Below are positions 6,461 through 15,900 of a stretch of DNA of 21,481 nucleotides, one piece after another. Numbering within the stretch: the first letter of the stretch is position 1; every line of letters begins with the position of its first letter. The translations under genes and the position numbers were made by a program. The notes beneath the pieces were generated by a model that saw only the letters and a list, made by a program, of their open reading frames with translations, did not search any database and was not told where the DNA came from. The stretch comes from an uncultured Chitinophaga sp. (GTDB lineage: Bacteria > Bacteroidota > Bacteroidia > Chitinophagales > Chitinophagaceae). Location of the stretch: positions 1-21,481 of the forward strand of contig NZ_CALNBI010000226.1 of assembly GCF_937874145.1 (NCBI RefSeq), read 5' to 3'.

Positions 6461-9400
6461 TTAGAGAGAGGCTTTAACGGTAAAACCAAAGGAACGGATC
6501 CGCGGCATGGAAGAGTATTCGATGCCCTGCTGGTTACCAATACCGTTTACGCCTTCGGGGTTAAGCCCTTTCGGAATGGTGGTGAAAATGTAGAACAGGT
6601 CGCGGCCGATCAATGACAGGCTCAGGTTCTGGAACACTCTCGTCTTGCGTACCACGCTTTGCGGCAGCTGGTATGTCAGCGCCGTTTCCCGCAGCTTCAT
6701 CCAAGAATTCTCGAACACGGAAGCGGAACGCGGAACGCCCAGGTGGTTCCAGGAAGTGTATGTCATGAGGTAATACCAGGGAGCCGCCACTACGTTGGTA
6801 TTTTCCTTCCCGTCTGCGAACACGCCATCGAAAATGATACCGGTGTTGGATTGCGTGCCATCAGGATAAACCAGCGGCACACCGCCGCCATTGCGCTCTT
6901 TCACGGTTTCCTGCAGCAGGCCGTTGCCCATGGCCGCGGCGTAAGTGCCGAAGTAAGTATCTCCGCCCAGCTTGGCATCCGCCAGTACATACAGCGAGAA
7001 GTTCTTATAACGGAAGGTATTCGAAATACCGCCTGTCATCCAGGGAGTGGCATTGCCGATGGGCACTTCCGAAGGCGTGAGCACCCATTGCGTACCAGCG
7101 TTGTAGGTAGTGCCGTTCACCGTATACGTGAGGGGCAGCTGGGATTGGGGGTTCACCGCCGTCTTCACCACCTTCCGGCCATTCAGATAGGTAAAGTCTT
7201 TGCCATACAGCGTTCCGTACTTCTCCCCTACCTTCAAACGGGTGGAAACGCCGCTGCCGCCGAAGAAGTTACCGATGGGAATATTATCCACGCCTTCGTC
7301 CAGGTCGAGGATCTTGTTGGTGTTATGCGCACCGTTCAGCCCGATGGTCCAGCTAAAATCTTTCGTGCTCACCGGCGTTGCGTTGATCACGAGCTCCAGC
7401 CCCTTATTGCCCATCGAACCGCGGTTCAGCACCACGGAAGTAAAGCCCGAAGACTGCGGAATCGTACCCGTCAGGATCTGGTCGTAAGTCTTCATCGTAT
7501 ACGCCGTCAGTTCCACGTTCAGCCTGTTCTCCATAAATCCTAACTGCAGCCCGAGTTCGTACTGGCGGCTGCGTTGCGGCCTAACGTCGGGTAGTTTCAG
7601 CTCCGGACGGTAAGTCTGGGAAGCCTGGCCGTTTACGTTGTTAACCGACAACAGGTTGAAGATAGAAGCGGGCTGCGTGTCGCTGCCTGTTTCGGCATAC
7701 GACAGGCTTAGTTTACCGAAGCTGAGCCAGGGCATGGATTCCCGGATGGCGCTGATCCCGTCGGAGAATATATAACTGAGGTTCACGGAAGGATAGAAGT
7801 AAGAGTTGTACTCCTTGGCGAGGGTCGACGACCAGTCGTTACGCGCCGTCACCTGCAGGTAAAGGTAATTTCGGAAGGAAAGATCCAGGAACCCGAAGGC
7901 GGAGTTCAGCTTTCTCGTGTAACGGTCTTCCTGCGAAGGATCAGGTTGTTCGGAACCATTTTTCAGCGCAAATACGAACGGCGACAGGAACTGCCCTTTG
8001 GTGGCCGCGCTCACCGTATAATCGTTACGGTAATATTGTTCCACGCCACCGGTCAGGCTGGCATTGAAATCCGGGTGCCACAGGCTTTGCTTATGCAGCC
8101 GCAGCATGGCCGTGAGGTTGCGGCTGAGGTTGCGGGAATTGGCTTCTTTATACGCCCCGTCTGTTCCCTGGATGTTTTTGGGATACTCCCGCACCTCGAT
8201 CCCGTCGCTGGAATTATCGATGCTTCCCTGGCCGGTTAAAGTCAGCCAGTCGGTAAGTTCCGCCGTCAGTTTGATACCGCCCAGCAATTGATTGCGGCGG
8301 AGTTCGGTGTTGTTCTTCTCAATATTCCACCAGGCGTTGGCCATGTAGGAATAGAAAGGATAACCGCGGGTGCCCAGCGCCGGGAAGTTGCTGGAGTTGG
8401 TAACGTCGCGGCGGGCGCCCTGGGGCGTGAAGTTGTTCATTTTCTCCACGTCCGACCGGTAATCGCGGGTAGCTGCATAGCTCATCCCCGCCAGGTAACT
8501 GCCGGAGCCTACGGGAGGCGTATTCAGGCGGTAATAGCTGATATAGCTGGCCGTCACATCCGCCGTCAGCATCTTGCTCACCTTAATGCTGGAACCGAGG
8601 TTGAAGGTGTTGGTGTTGTACTTGGAGTTGGGAATATTGGCCTTACTGTCGTCGCGTGTGTACGACAGGCGGACGGTCCCGTAATCCCCGCCGCCGGAAA
8701 GCGATACGTTATGCTGGTTCACATAACCGTCGGGCAGGAAGTCCCTCCAGTTGTCGGGCTGGGCTGAATATGGGCGCTCCACGCCGTCGTACCAGAGGAT
8801 GGGCTGGTTGTCGAATTTAGGGCCCCAGGACAGGCCGCTGGGGAACGAAAACAGGTCCCAGGCCTGGGTGCTGTTGTTGTAAGGCAGCATGCCGTATGCG
8901 CCGGTTTTATAATCGCCTGCCTGCGTTGTGCCGGAATACGTACCGATCTGGTAGCGTTTGCCGGCACCGGTTACGGGGAATTGTTTCTGCTGGTCGGCGG
9001 TCCACAGCGAACCTACGAGCCCTGAGCCGAAGTCGTTCTGGAAATCCAGGTATTCATACACCTGCGTTTTGCGGGAGGAGAAGGAATAATCCAGCCCGAG
9101 CCCTTTGCGCTGGGTGCCTTTTTTGCGGGTCACCATGATCACGCCGTTACCGCCGCGCGCGCCGTACAGCGCCGCCGCAGCGGGGCCTTTCAGCACCGTT
9201 ACGCTTTCGATGTCTTCGGGGTTGATGAAGTTGAGGCCGGTGCCCCAGTCGTTATAGCTGGAGATGTCCGCCCCGGGCTTCAGGCCGAGGCCGCCGCCGC
9301 CGCTGTTGTTGCCGTTGGAGTTGATGGGATCGTTGTTGATGGGAACGCCGTCTACCACGATCATCGCCCGGTTATCGCCGGTGAGGGTGGTATTGCCGCG

Positions 9401-10240
9401 CACCACCACGCGGGAGGAGCCGCCTTCCACGCCGCCGGAAGCGGAGCTGATCTGGAGGCCGGCCACCTTACCCTGCAGGCCCTGCGCGATGTTGGGCGCC
9501 TGGGCGATGGTGATCTCGTTGCCTTTCACGCTCTGCACGGCATAGCCGAGCGAGCGCGGCGAACGCTTTACGCCGAGGGCCGTCACCACCACTTCGCCGA
9601 GCCCCTTTTCGTCGGTTTCCAGCAAGATGGTATAGGAGTTCTCGGCGCCAACGGTGATATCCTTCGCCTTGAAGCCGATGGCTGAAAACACGAGCACATC
9701 GCCTTCGTTGGCTTCGAGCGAAAACCGCCCTTCCGCGTTGGAGGTCGTACCTTTCGCCGTCCCCCTTACCATTACGGTCACCCCGGGGATAGATGCGTTG
9801 GTAGCCGCGTCGCGGATAACGCCCGTCACCTGCTTGAACGCCATGGAAGCGATGGCCTCGTCCATCTCATCCATGCCGCCGGCCATGGCGCCGATACGCT
9901 GGCGTTTCAGCACGATCTGGCTGCCGATGGCTTCGTAATTGATATTATAAGGCTGGAACAGCTCGTCGAACACTTTCGACAGCGCTTCGTCTTTCGCCTT
10001 GATGGTTACTTTTTCTTTTTCGGGAATGGTGTTGCGGGTATAGGAGAATTTGACATCGGCCTTGCGGCTGATCTTCTCCAGTACACCGCGGAAGGCTTCG
10101 TGCTCTACGGACAGGGTCAGCTTCCTGTCCAGCACGCCTTGTTCCCTGCCCGGCTCCGCCGTTGCCGGCAAGGCGGTGGTGATGGCAAGCAAGCCCAGCA
10201 GGCATGCGCGCATCCTCGAAGTGGAATAGCTCTCTTTCAT
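6461..10240 (-). CDS. SusC-like TonB-dependent outer-membrane receptor with STN domain
   Basis: This 1259-aa outer-membrane transporter imports a nutrient using TonB-ExbBD energy. In order it has a signal peptide (about 1-28, cleaved after ALPATA), an STN domain (about 40-112), and a carboxypeptidase-regulatory-like beta domain (about 137-208, VTGVIRDAATNASIPGVTV). The SusC/RagA hallmark EVVVTALG follows at 216-223, then the plug (VVVRGNTTLTG, MIVVDGVPINND) and a 22-strand-type barrel ending in MPRIRSFGFTVKASL. The STN domain makes it longer than most SusC proteins and is the part known to contact FecR-type anti-sigma factors, which fits the upstream FecR and sigma genes. The susD-like gene begins 18 bp downstream. 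The substrate cannot be told from the sequence. Confidence 0.95.
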   Translation of the reverse strand: MKESYSTSRMRACLLGLLAITTALPATAEPGREQGVLDRKLTLSVEHEAFRGVLEKISRKADVKFSYTRNTIPEKEKVTIKAKDEALSKVFDELFQPYNINYEAIGSQIVLKRQRIGAMAGGMDEMDEAIASMAFKQVTGVIRDAATNASIPGVTVMVRGTAKGTTSNAEGRFSLEANEGDVLVFSAIGFKAKDITVGAENSYTILLETDEKGLGEVVVTALGVKRSPRSLGYAVQSVKGNEITIAQAPNIAQGLQGKVAGLQISSASGGVEGGSSRVVVRGNTTLTGDNRAMIVVDGVPINNDPINSNGNNSGGGGLGLKPGADISSYNDWGTGLNFINPEDIESVTVLKGPAAAALYGARGGNGVIMVTRKKGTQRKGLGLDYSFSSRKTQVYEYLDFQNDFGSGLVGSLWTADQQKQFPVTGAGKRYQIGTYSGTTQAGDYKTGAYGMLPYNNSTQAWDLFSFPSGLSWGPKFDNQPILWYDGVERPYSAQPDNWRDFLPDGYVNQHNVSLSGGGDYGTVRLSYTRDDSKANIPNSKYNTNTFNLGSSIKVSKMLTADVTASYISYYRLNTPPVGSGSYLAGMSYAATRDYRSDVEKMNNFTPQGARRDVTNSSNFPALGTRGYPFYSYMANAWWNIEKNNTELRRNQLLGGIKLTAELTDWLTLTGQGSIDNSSDGIEVREYPKNIQGTDGAYKEANSRNLSRNLTAMLRLHKQSLWHPDFNASLTGGVEQYYRNDYTVSAATKGQFLSPFVFALKNGSEQPDPSQEDRYTRKLNSAFGFLDLSFRNYLYLQVTARNDWSSTLAKEYNSYFYPSVNLSYIFSDGISAIRESMPWLSFGKLSLSYAETGSDTQPASIFNLLSVNNVNGQASQTYRPELKLPDVRPQRSRQYELGLQLGFMENRLNVELTAYTMKTYDQILTGTIPQSSGFTSVVLNRGSMGNKGLELVINATPVSTKDFSWTIGLNGAHNTNKILDLDEGVDNIPIGNFFGGSGVSTRLKVGEKYGTLYGKDFTYLNGRKVVKTAVNPQSQLPLTYTVNGTTYNAGTQWVLTPSEVPIGNATPWMTGGISNTFRYKNFSLYVLADAKLGGDTYFGTYAAAMGNGLLQETVKERNGGGVPLVYPDGTQSNTGIIFDGVFADGKENTNVVAAPWYYLMTYTSWNHLGVPRSASVFENSWMKLRETALTYQLPQSVVRKTRVFQNLSLSLIGRDLFYIFTTIPKGLNPEGVNGIGNQQGIEYSSMPRIRSFGFTVKASL

Positions 10241-10385
10241 AACATTAAACGATTTAGCGAGTAATTAAAGGTGCATGCCGGGCCTGCAGGGGATTCTGCT
10301 GCAGGGCATAGCCGTGCCGGAGGCTCCGGTCAGCCGCATGCTTTCGTTTTGGTTGTCTTTGTTAATTTGTGGTTTATAATCTATT
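10241..10385 (-). promoter_or_regulatory. structured leader between FecR and SusC genes
   Basis: This 145-bp gap contains several nested inverted repeats. An outer GCATGC pair (10273-10278 with 10336-10341) encloses a 7-bp stem (CCTGCAG 10283-10289 with CTGCAGG 10299-10305). It also encloses a 5-bp GC-rich hairpin (CCGGA 10317-10321 with TCCGG 10325-10329). No T tract follows, so it is not a classical terminator. It could be a 5' leader that sets SusC/SusD levels relative to FecR, an RNA-processing site, or a binding region. I see no consensus TAnnTTTG promoter here. Confidence 0.4.
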
Positions 10386-11465
10386 TCATTGTTCGTGGCA
10401 TCCGCCGCCTTCGACGAATATGCCGTAAGTGCTCAAGGTATACGAAGCGTCGATAGTCCTGGTAATTACTTTTAAAATCTCTTCCAGGCTTTCATTTCCA
10501 AGCGTCAGCGTTATATAGCAATCTTTAAACGTCTCCGGATCGAATTTGATGGGGATGGCGTAATGCGTTTCGAGTGCGCGGAGCACATCGGCTACGGGTG
10601 CTTCTTCAAAGGCCAGGAGCTTCAGTTTCTCCAGTTCGGCCACATGCGCGAAGGCGCCTTCGTAGCTTTCCGTCACCAGCTCCTGCAGGCTGGCTTCGTA
10701 GCGGCACACCTGCCGCGGCATCACGATGCTGGCGGCGGATTGCTCAAGGTCCTGCCCTTTCAGGTACACCGATACTTTACCCGTGTTCACGGCAACGGAT
10801 TCCTCTTTCCCGGAAGCCTTCACCATAAAGCTGGTGCCCAGCACCTTCACCACCATCTTGTCTGTATAAATATAAAAGGGCTGCTGCGGGTTGGGGACTA
10901 CGTCAAAAAACGCTTCACCGCTCAGTTTCACTTCCCTTTTGCTGCCATCCATCAATAAACTGTAGGCAATGCGCGCCCCTTTGCCCAGGACCACTTTGGA
11001 CCCGTCGGGTAAAAACAGCGCCTGGCTGCCTGAGTTGCCGTTAAAGCGGACCACTTCCGGGGAATGCCTTTCCGTGCTGCCGGCGGCCGTTTGTTTCGAA
11101 GGCGCATTCCCGTTCCTGAGCAGCAACCATCCTCCGGCGGCCAGCAGCAGGGCGATGGACGCGGCGACGGCCATCCAGCCCAGGGGCTTTATGCGGGCGA
11201 TCTTCTCTTCCGCGCCGATGCCTTCGCGTATTCTGCCAAAGAGTGCATCTACATTGTCTTCCGACATTTCTTCCCCTTCAAACTCTTCTTCCACCCCGAT
11301 CTCCAGCACCATCGCGCGGGCGCTGGCTACAGCGGCGGCGTTTTCGGCGCTTTCCGCGGCCCAGGCTTCCCAATACGACGCATACCTGCTGCCCGGGTCT
11401 GTCACCCAGTCCACAAAGCGGTTATCGAGCAAAAGCGCTTCCAGTTTATCTTCCTGTGGTTCCAT
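10386..11465 (-). CDS. FecR-family anti-sigma factor
   Basis: This 359-aa inner-membrane regulator should hold the neighbouring ECF sigma factor until a signal arrives from the outer-membrane receptor. It has a cytoplasmic N-terminal region (about 1-93), one transmembrane helix at about 95-116 (LGWMAVAASIALLLAAGGWLLL), then a periplasmic FecR domain (LPDGSKVVLGKGARIAY, then GEAFFDV and FYIYTDKMVVKVLGTSF). The C-terminal DUF4974-type module (FEEAPVADVLRALETHYAI, about 290-305) is STN-like and is common in Bacteroidetes FecR proteins. It begins 66 bp after the sigma factor stop and is followed by the STN-bearing SusC-like gene, so sigma, anti-sigma and receptor form one regulatory set. Confidence 0.93.
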   Translation of the reverse strand: MEPQEDKLEALLLDNRFVDWVTDPGSRYASYWEAWAAESAENAAAVASARAMVLEIGVEEEFEGEEMSEDNVDALFGRIREGIGAEEKIARIKPLGWMAVAASIALLLAAGGWLLLRNGNAPSKQTAAGSTERHSPEVVRFNGNSGSQALFLPDGSKVVLGKGARIAYSLLMDGSKREVKLSGEAFFDVVPNPQQPFYIYTDKMVVKVLGTSFMVKASGKEESVAVNTGKVSVYLKGQDLEQSAASIVMPRQVCRYEASLQELVTESYEGAFAHVAELEKLKLLAFEEAPVADVLRALETHYAIPIKFDPETFKDCYITLTLGNESLEEILKVITRTIDASYTLSTYGIFVEGGGCHEQ

Positions 11466-11531
11466 GCGGAGCGTGTATAACCAGTAATGGAGATTTCCGG
11501 TGCGGGATACTCACTTTTGGAGAAATATTTT

Positions 11532-12116
11532 TTAAGTGCGCGGAGATTTCAGGGAGAAGCCTTTGCGGAGGGATTTCAGGGCGCGCTGCACGAGGTTGAG
11601 GACCGACTGGTAATTCATGTCCATCATTTCGGCGATGTTTTCGTAGGGGATATTATGGTAAAAACGGAGGTGGATGGCTTCCTGCTGGCGGAGGGGCAGC
11701 CCGTCGAGCAGTTCGCGGAGGGTCTGGCGGTTGTGGTTTTCCGTTTCACGGGCCACGATATCCAGTTCCACGTAGCCGGACATGAGCTCGCCGGCAGCCA
11801 GGTTCAGTTCGCCGTTGCGGACGAAGGATTGTTTCGACAGATGGCGCAAAAGTTTATTGCGCAGGGCGCGGAGGAGGTAAAATTTAGGGTAGGGCGTGTC
11901 GGAAAGATGCTGGCGGGTGTTCCATATTTCCTCGAAGAGGTCCTGGATGCAATCCTGTACCAGTGCGGGATCGTCGGTGATTTTGAGGCCGTACCGCATC
12001 ATGGGCCTGACGTGCGCACGATAGATGCGTTCAAACGCGGAGAGGTCGCCGCTTTTCATCCGGATCCAATCCATATCGTGGTCTAATGCGCTCAAACAGA
12101 GGGGGAAATAGAACAT
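11532..12116 (-). CDS. ECF-type RNA polymerase sigma-70 factor
   Basis: This 194-aa protein is an extracytoplasmic-function sigma factor with only regions 2 and 4. Region 2 covers about residues 22-90 (GDLSAFERIYRAHVRPM, then DCIQDLFEEIWNTR). Region 4 covers about 130-185 (LRELLDGLPLRQQEAIHLRF, then YENIAEMMDMNYQSVLNLVQRAL, a helix-turn-helix). It probably directs the SusC/SusD operon and perhaps itself, and is likely restrained by the FecR protein encoded next. Two in-frame ATGs (12074 and 12059) are alternative starts, since the first 14 residues look unlike typical ECF N termini. No terminator separates it from FecR. Confidence 0.93.
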   Translation of the reverse strand: MFYFPLCLSALDHDMDWIRMKSGDLSAFERIYRAHVRPMMRYGLKITDDPALVQDCIQDLFEEIWNTRQHLSDTPYPKFYLLRALRNKLLRHLSKQSFVRNGELNLAAGELMSGYVELDIVARETENHNRQTLRELLDGLPLRQQEAIHLRFYHNIPYENIAEMMDMNYQSVLNLVQRALKSLRKGFSLKSPRT

Positions 12117-12185
12117 GAATGTAAGACAATAGTTGTTTTTTTCCTAATACTATCGTGTCATTCCTTCATGCTTTTTAGGCTGGAT

Positions 12186-12218
12186 AAGAAAAAGGGCCCC
12201 CTGGTGCAGGGGGCCCTT
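12186..12218 (-). terminator. rho-independent terminator after the response regulator
   Basis: On the minus strand a perfect 10-bp stem (AAGGGCCCCC at 12209-12218 read in reverse complement, pairing with 12192-12201) has a 7-base loop and is followed by TTTTTCTTAT. It lies 23 bp after the response regulator stop and separates the two-component operon from the sigma/FecR/SusC unit on the same strand. Confidence 0.8.
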
Positions 12219-12240
12219 CAAAAATGGCAATAGTCAACCT

Positions 12241-12870
12241 TTAACGGTTAAAATATTTATTCACCGCGTCCGTCCGGCTGCGAACATGCAGCTTTTCATA
12301 AATATTGTGGACGTGGCGGCGCACGGTTTCGATACTGATAAAGAGGTTTCCGGCGATTTCCTTGTAGAGGAAGCCTTTGGACAGCTGGTCAAGGATCTCT
12401 TTCTCGCGGGAAGTCAGCGCTTCCAGGGCGGGATTGGGTTTGGCCTGCTTCTGGAAGTAAGCCACCACCCTCCTGGCGATCTGCGAGCTCATGGGCGAGC
12501 CCCCTTCGTGGAGGTCGCGGATGGCATCGAGCAATTCGCCGGGCGAGGTCTTCTTCAGGATGTAACCGCTGGCGCCCGCTTCCAGGGCCATGAAGATCTT
12601 GTCGTCGTCTTCATACACGGTCAGCATCATGAACTGCATATCGGGGTATTCCCCCTTCAGCCGGGTGATGCATTCGATGCCGTTCATGCCCGGCAGGTTA
12701 AAGTCCATCAACACCACGTTGGGTAACAACTGAGGAATCTTTTCAAGCGCATTTTCCGCATTGTTGAAAGCTCCAATACACGCATATCCTTCAGAACCAT
12801 TGATCAACAACTCCATGGCCGACCTGATATCGTGATTGTCTTCAACAATAGCCACAGAGATGATATCCAT
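12241..12870 (-). CDS. NarL/LuxR-type response regulator
   Basis: This 209-aa transcription regulator is the likely partner of the kinase encoded upstream. The receiver domain (about 1-120) has the acidic pair Glu10/Asp11, the phosphoacceptor Asp56 in VVLMDFNLPGMNG, a conserved Thr in MMLTVYEDD, and Lys in YILKK. The C terminus carries a LuxR-type helix-turn-helix (ALTSREKEILDQLSKG, then KEIAGNLFISIETVRRHVHN). I chose the ATG at 12870 (MDIISVAIVEDN) because the receiver fold starts there. An ATG at 12906 would add 12 residues with a lysine run of no clear role. It follows the kinase stop by 84 bp and is followed by a strong terminator. Confidence 0.93.
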   Translation of the reverse strand: MDIISVAIVEDNHDIRSAMELLINGSEGYACIGAFNNAENALEKIPQLLPNVVLMDFNLPGMNGIECITRLKGEYPDMQFMMLTVYEDDDKIFMALEAGASGYILKKTSPGELLDAIRDLHEGGSPMSSQIARRVVAYFQKQAKPNPALEALTSREKEILDQLSKGFLYKEIAGNLFISIETVRRHVHNIYEKLHVRSRTDAVNKYFNR

Positions 12871-12920
12871 GCTATTTTGTAGCTTTTTTTTCGAATATAC
12901 CATCATTTCGTTTTAATGTC

Positions 12921-12938
12921 ATAACACCAAAATGTTAT
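12921..12938. repeat. inverted repeat ATAACA-N6-TGTTAT
   Basis: A perfect 6-bp inverted repeat with a 6-base spacer lies between the kinase stop and the regulator start. It could be a protein-binding palindrome or a small hairpin affecting expression of the regulator relative to the kinase. It has no T tract suited to termination. Confidence 0.35.
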
Positions 12939-12954
12939 AAAAAGTAAATGTAGA

Positions 12955-15900
12955 TTAATTTAATGGTATATCTAAGAAAACTGTCGTCCCGTTTTGGGAA
13001 ATGATGTCGGCCTGCCCGCCCACCTGCTGCATCCGCTTCTCGATATTTTTCAGTCCGTTGCCGAACAGGCGCACCTTTTCAGGGTCGAAGCCCTTCCCGT
13101 TGTCCTTGATCATGATCGTCATATTTTTAAACACTTTCACTTCGATGATCACTTCCGTGGCCTGCGAATGCTTCACGACGTTGTGCAACGATTCTTTCAC
13201 GGCCAGGTAAATATGCCTCCTGGTGCCGCCGCTCAGTTTCACGTTGGGTATGCTTTCGGGAATGATAAAGTGGTGCTGGATGTGCGCATGCTCCAGGAAA
13301 TCGGCCGCAAAGCTCCGCATGTAAGCGATGAGATTGGCCAGCGAATCGTTGGAGGAATTCATGGCCCAGATGATCTCGCTCATCTTGTCCACCAGCTCGC
13401 CCGCCGCTTCGGAAATCCTTTCGATCTCCTTCGTCTGCCCCGTATCCTTGATCTTCCGTTTCGCGATCTCGCTGAGCAGCCGGATGGTCGACAGCCCCGA
13501 CCCCAGATCGTCGTGCATATCGCTCGATATGCGCGCCCGCTCCTGGTCTACCGCCTGTTCCTTTTCCAGCTTCAGTTTCTCGTTCCGGATCTTGTAATCA
13601 AGGTACAGCGCGGAGAAATAGTAAGCTATACCTAATACCAGTAACAATAGCAGAAACCGGAACCACAGCGACTGCCAGAACGGGATCCTGATCACGATCT
13701 GCAACGTCGTAGGCTCCGTATTCCAGACTTCATCGTTGTTGCAGGCTTTCACCTTGAACAAATATGTGCCGGGCGCGAGGTTGGTATACCGCGCCATGCT
13801 CTGGTTACCCGCCATCAGCCAATCCTCATCCGCCCCTTCCAGCATGTACTGCACCTTGTTCTTCAACGGATTGGTGAATTCCAGGGGTACGTATTCGATG
13901 GCGATCGTGTTCTGGTTGTACGGCAGCTCCACCTGCTTCATCAGGGAAATCACCGTATCCGACTGGTACGGCTTATCCAGCACCTCCAGCCGCTTGATGA
14001 TGACCTTCGGCACCCAGGGGTTATTGCGGAAGTTGCGGGGATAGAAGCCCGTGACCCCGCGTATCCCGCCGAAGAACAACTCGCCGTCCATCGACTTGAA
14101 ATATGCTCCCGTATTGAATTCGTTGCTCTGCAACCCGTCTTCGAAATTGTAGGTCACGAGGTTATCGCCGTTCTGGCGGATGTGCGTCAGCCCGCGGTTG
14201 TGGCTGATCCACATATTGTCTTTATCGTCGAGCAACACGGCGTAGACGTAATCGCTCACCATGCCGGGATAGTCGTAACTGTTATAATGCTTCAGCTTGC
14301 GGTTGGCTTCGTCCAGCACCAGCAATCCTTTGTTGGTGGCCAGCAGCAGCTGTTTATGCGCGTTTTTGTTGATGGATTTGATCTCCACGTCCTTAATCCA
14401 CAGGTTGATCTTTTCCCATTTCACGCCGTCCGCTTTCCGGCAGTAGACGGAAGATTTGGTGCCCACGTACTGGTTCCCCCAGAAATCCTCGAAGAAGCAG
14501 GTCAGCTGCTCGCTATCGAACCGGTGCACGATCGCGGCGGTCATTCCCTTGTCGGCACTGCTGAATTTGAGGAGGTATTCTCCGTAGTTGAAATACGTTT
14601 CCCCGTTCGGCCGCTTGTTGACGAAGGGATAGATCACCAGCTGGTCCGGCAGGCCGAGTGCCCCCACTTTGGGCGTGAGGTCCTGGAAATGTTCGGTTTT
14701 AACGTCGAACAACCCGATGGCGCCCTTCACGAAGTGGAACCACAGGCTTTCATAATCTTCCCGGCAAATGGCGTGGAGGTTATTGGCGGGGAAGCGCCCG
14801 GGCATGTCTTCGTTGGAGATGCGCTTGAGGTACTTCCCTCCTTTTTCGTAGATATCCAGCCCGTCCTGCAGCAGCCCTACGTACAGGCGGCCGTCGTCGT
14901 GCTTGTATACGGATTTGACGATGTTGTGCGAGATGCGCGGCGAGCGGTAAAGGCTGAACACCTTTTTGTTGGGAGCGTATTTCTTGAGCCCGTCGCCGTC
15001 GGTGCCCACCCACATGTTATTGCCGCGGTCGCGGTAAAGCGCTACGATCTTGTTGAAAGAATTGGTTTCGAATGCGTTGAAACTGGTGATGTGATTGATG
15101 ATCTCGTGGTTATCGATACTGTACACGAGCACCCCGTTATTCCCGCCGATCCAGGCGTTGCCGCGCTCGTCCAGCTCGATGGCCGTGGGCAGGAAGGGCT
15201 CCTGGAGCTCATTGAAGATGGAAAACTTAGTATCGGAATAGCGGTTGCGCTTCGTGTCGAATATGGTGATATGGCCGTTGCTGACCACCAAAAGCGAATC
15301 GCTGTTGAGGGGGCGGATGGCGGGCTTGCCGCTGAGCGTGGGCAGGCAGTAGGTAGTGAGGCGGGCCGTGTGGATGTCCATCCGGTAGAGCTGCTCGTCG
15401 TCGAAGCAGAGCCAGATGTAACTATCCTGCATCACCACGGCCTGGGGGATCTTGTTGGCTTTGGCGTATGCCGGCGGATAGTGGATGATCTTCTTCAGCT
15501 CGAAAGTGTTGCTGTTGAGCTGGTAGAGCCCTTTGGCCGGGCGCCAGACCCAGAGCGTTTGCGTGGCGGGGTCTTCGCCGAGGATTTTAAACTTGTGGAG
15601 GAAGTCGCGCTCCGCTTCGTTGACGTACATGCTGTCGGCGAATACCAGCGTGAAATTACCTTTGTAGCTGTCATAAAGGCTGATACCGCCGTTGTGCGCG
15701 ATAAACATCCGGTCGTGCTGGTCGAGGTAAAAGAGGTGGTTCCTGGTGCCGTGGAGCCCGAAGCTCTTCACCACCGCCCTGCCGAGGAAGGCGGAAGATG
15801 GGTACACGACGCGCTCGGTGAGTTTTTCGGGCCGCTCCTGCGCGGGATTGGTACGGAATTCGTTGAAAACGTATCCGTCGAACCGGTTCACGCCGTCGAA

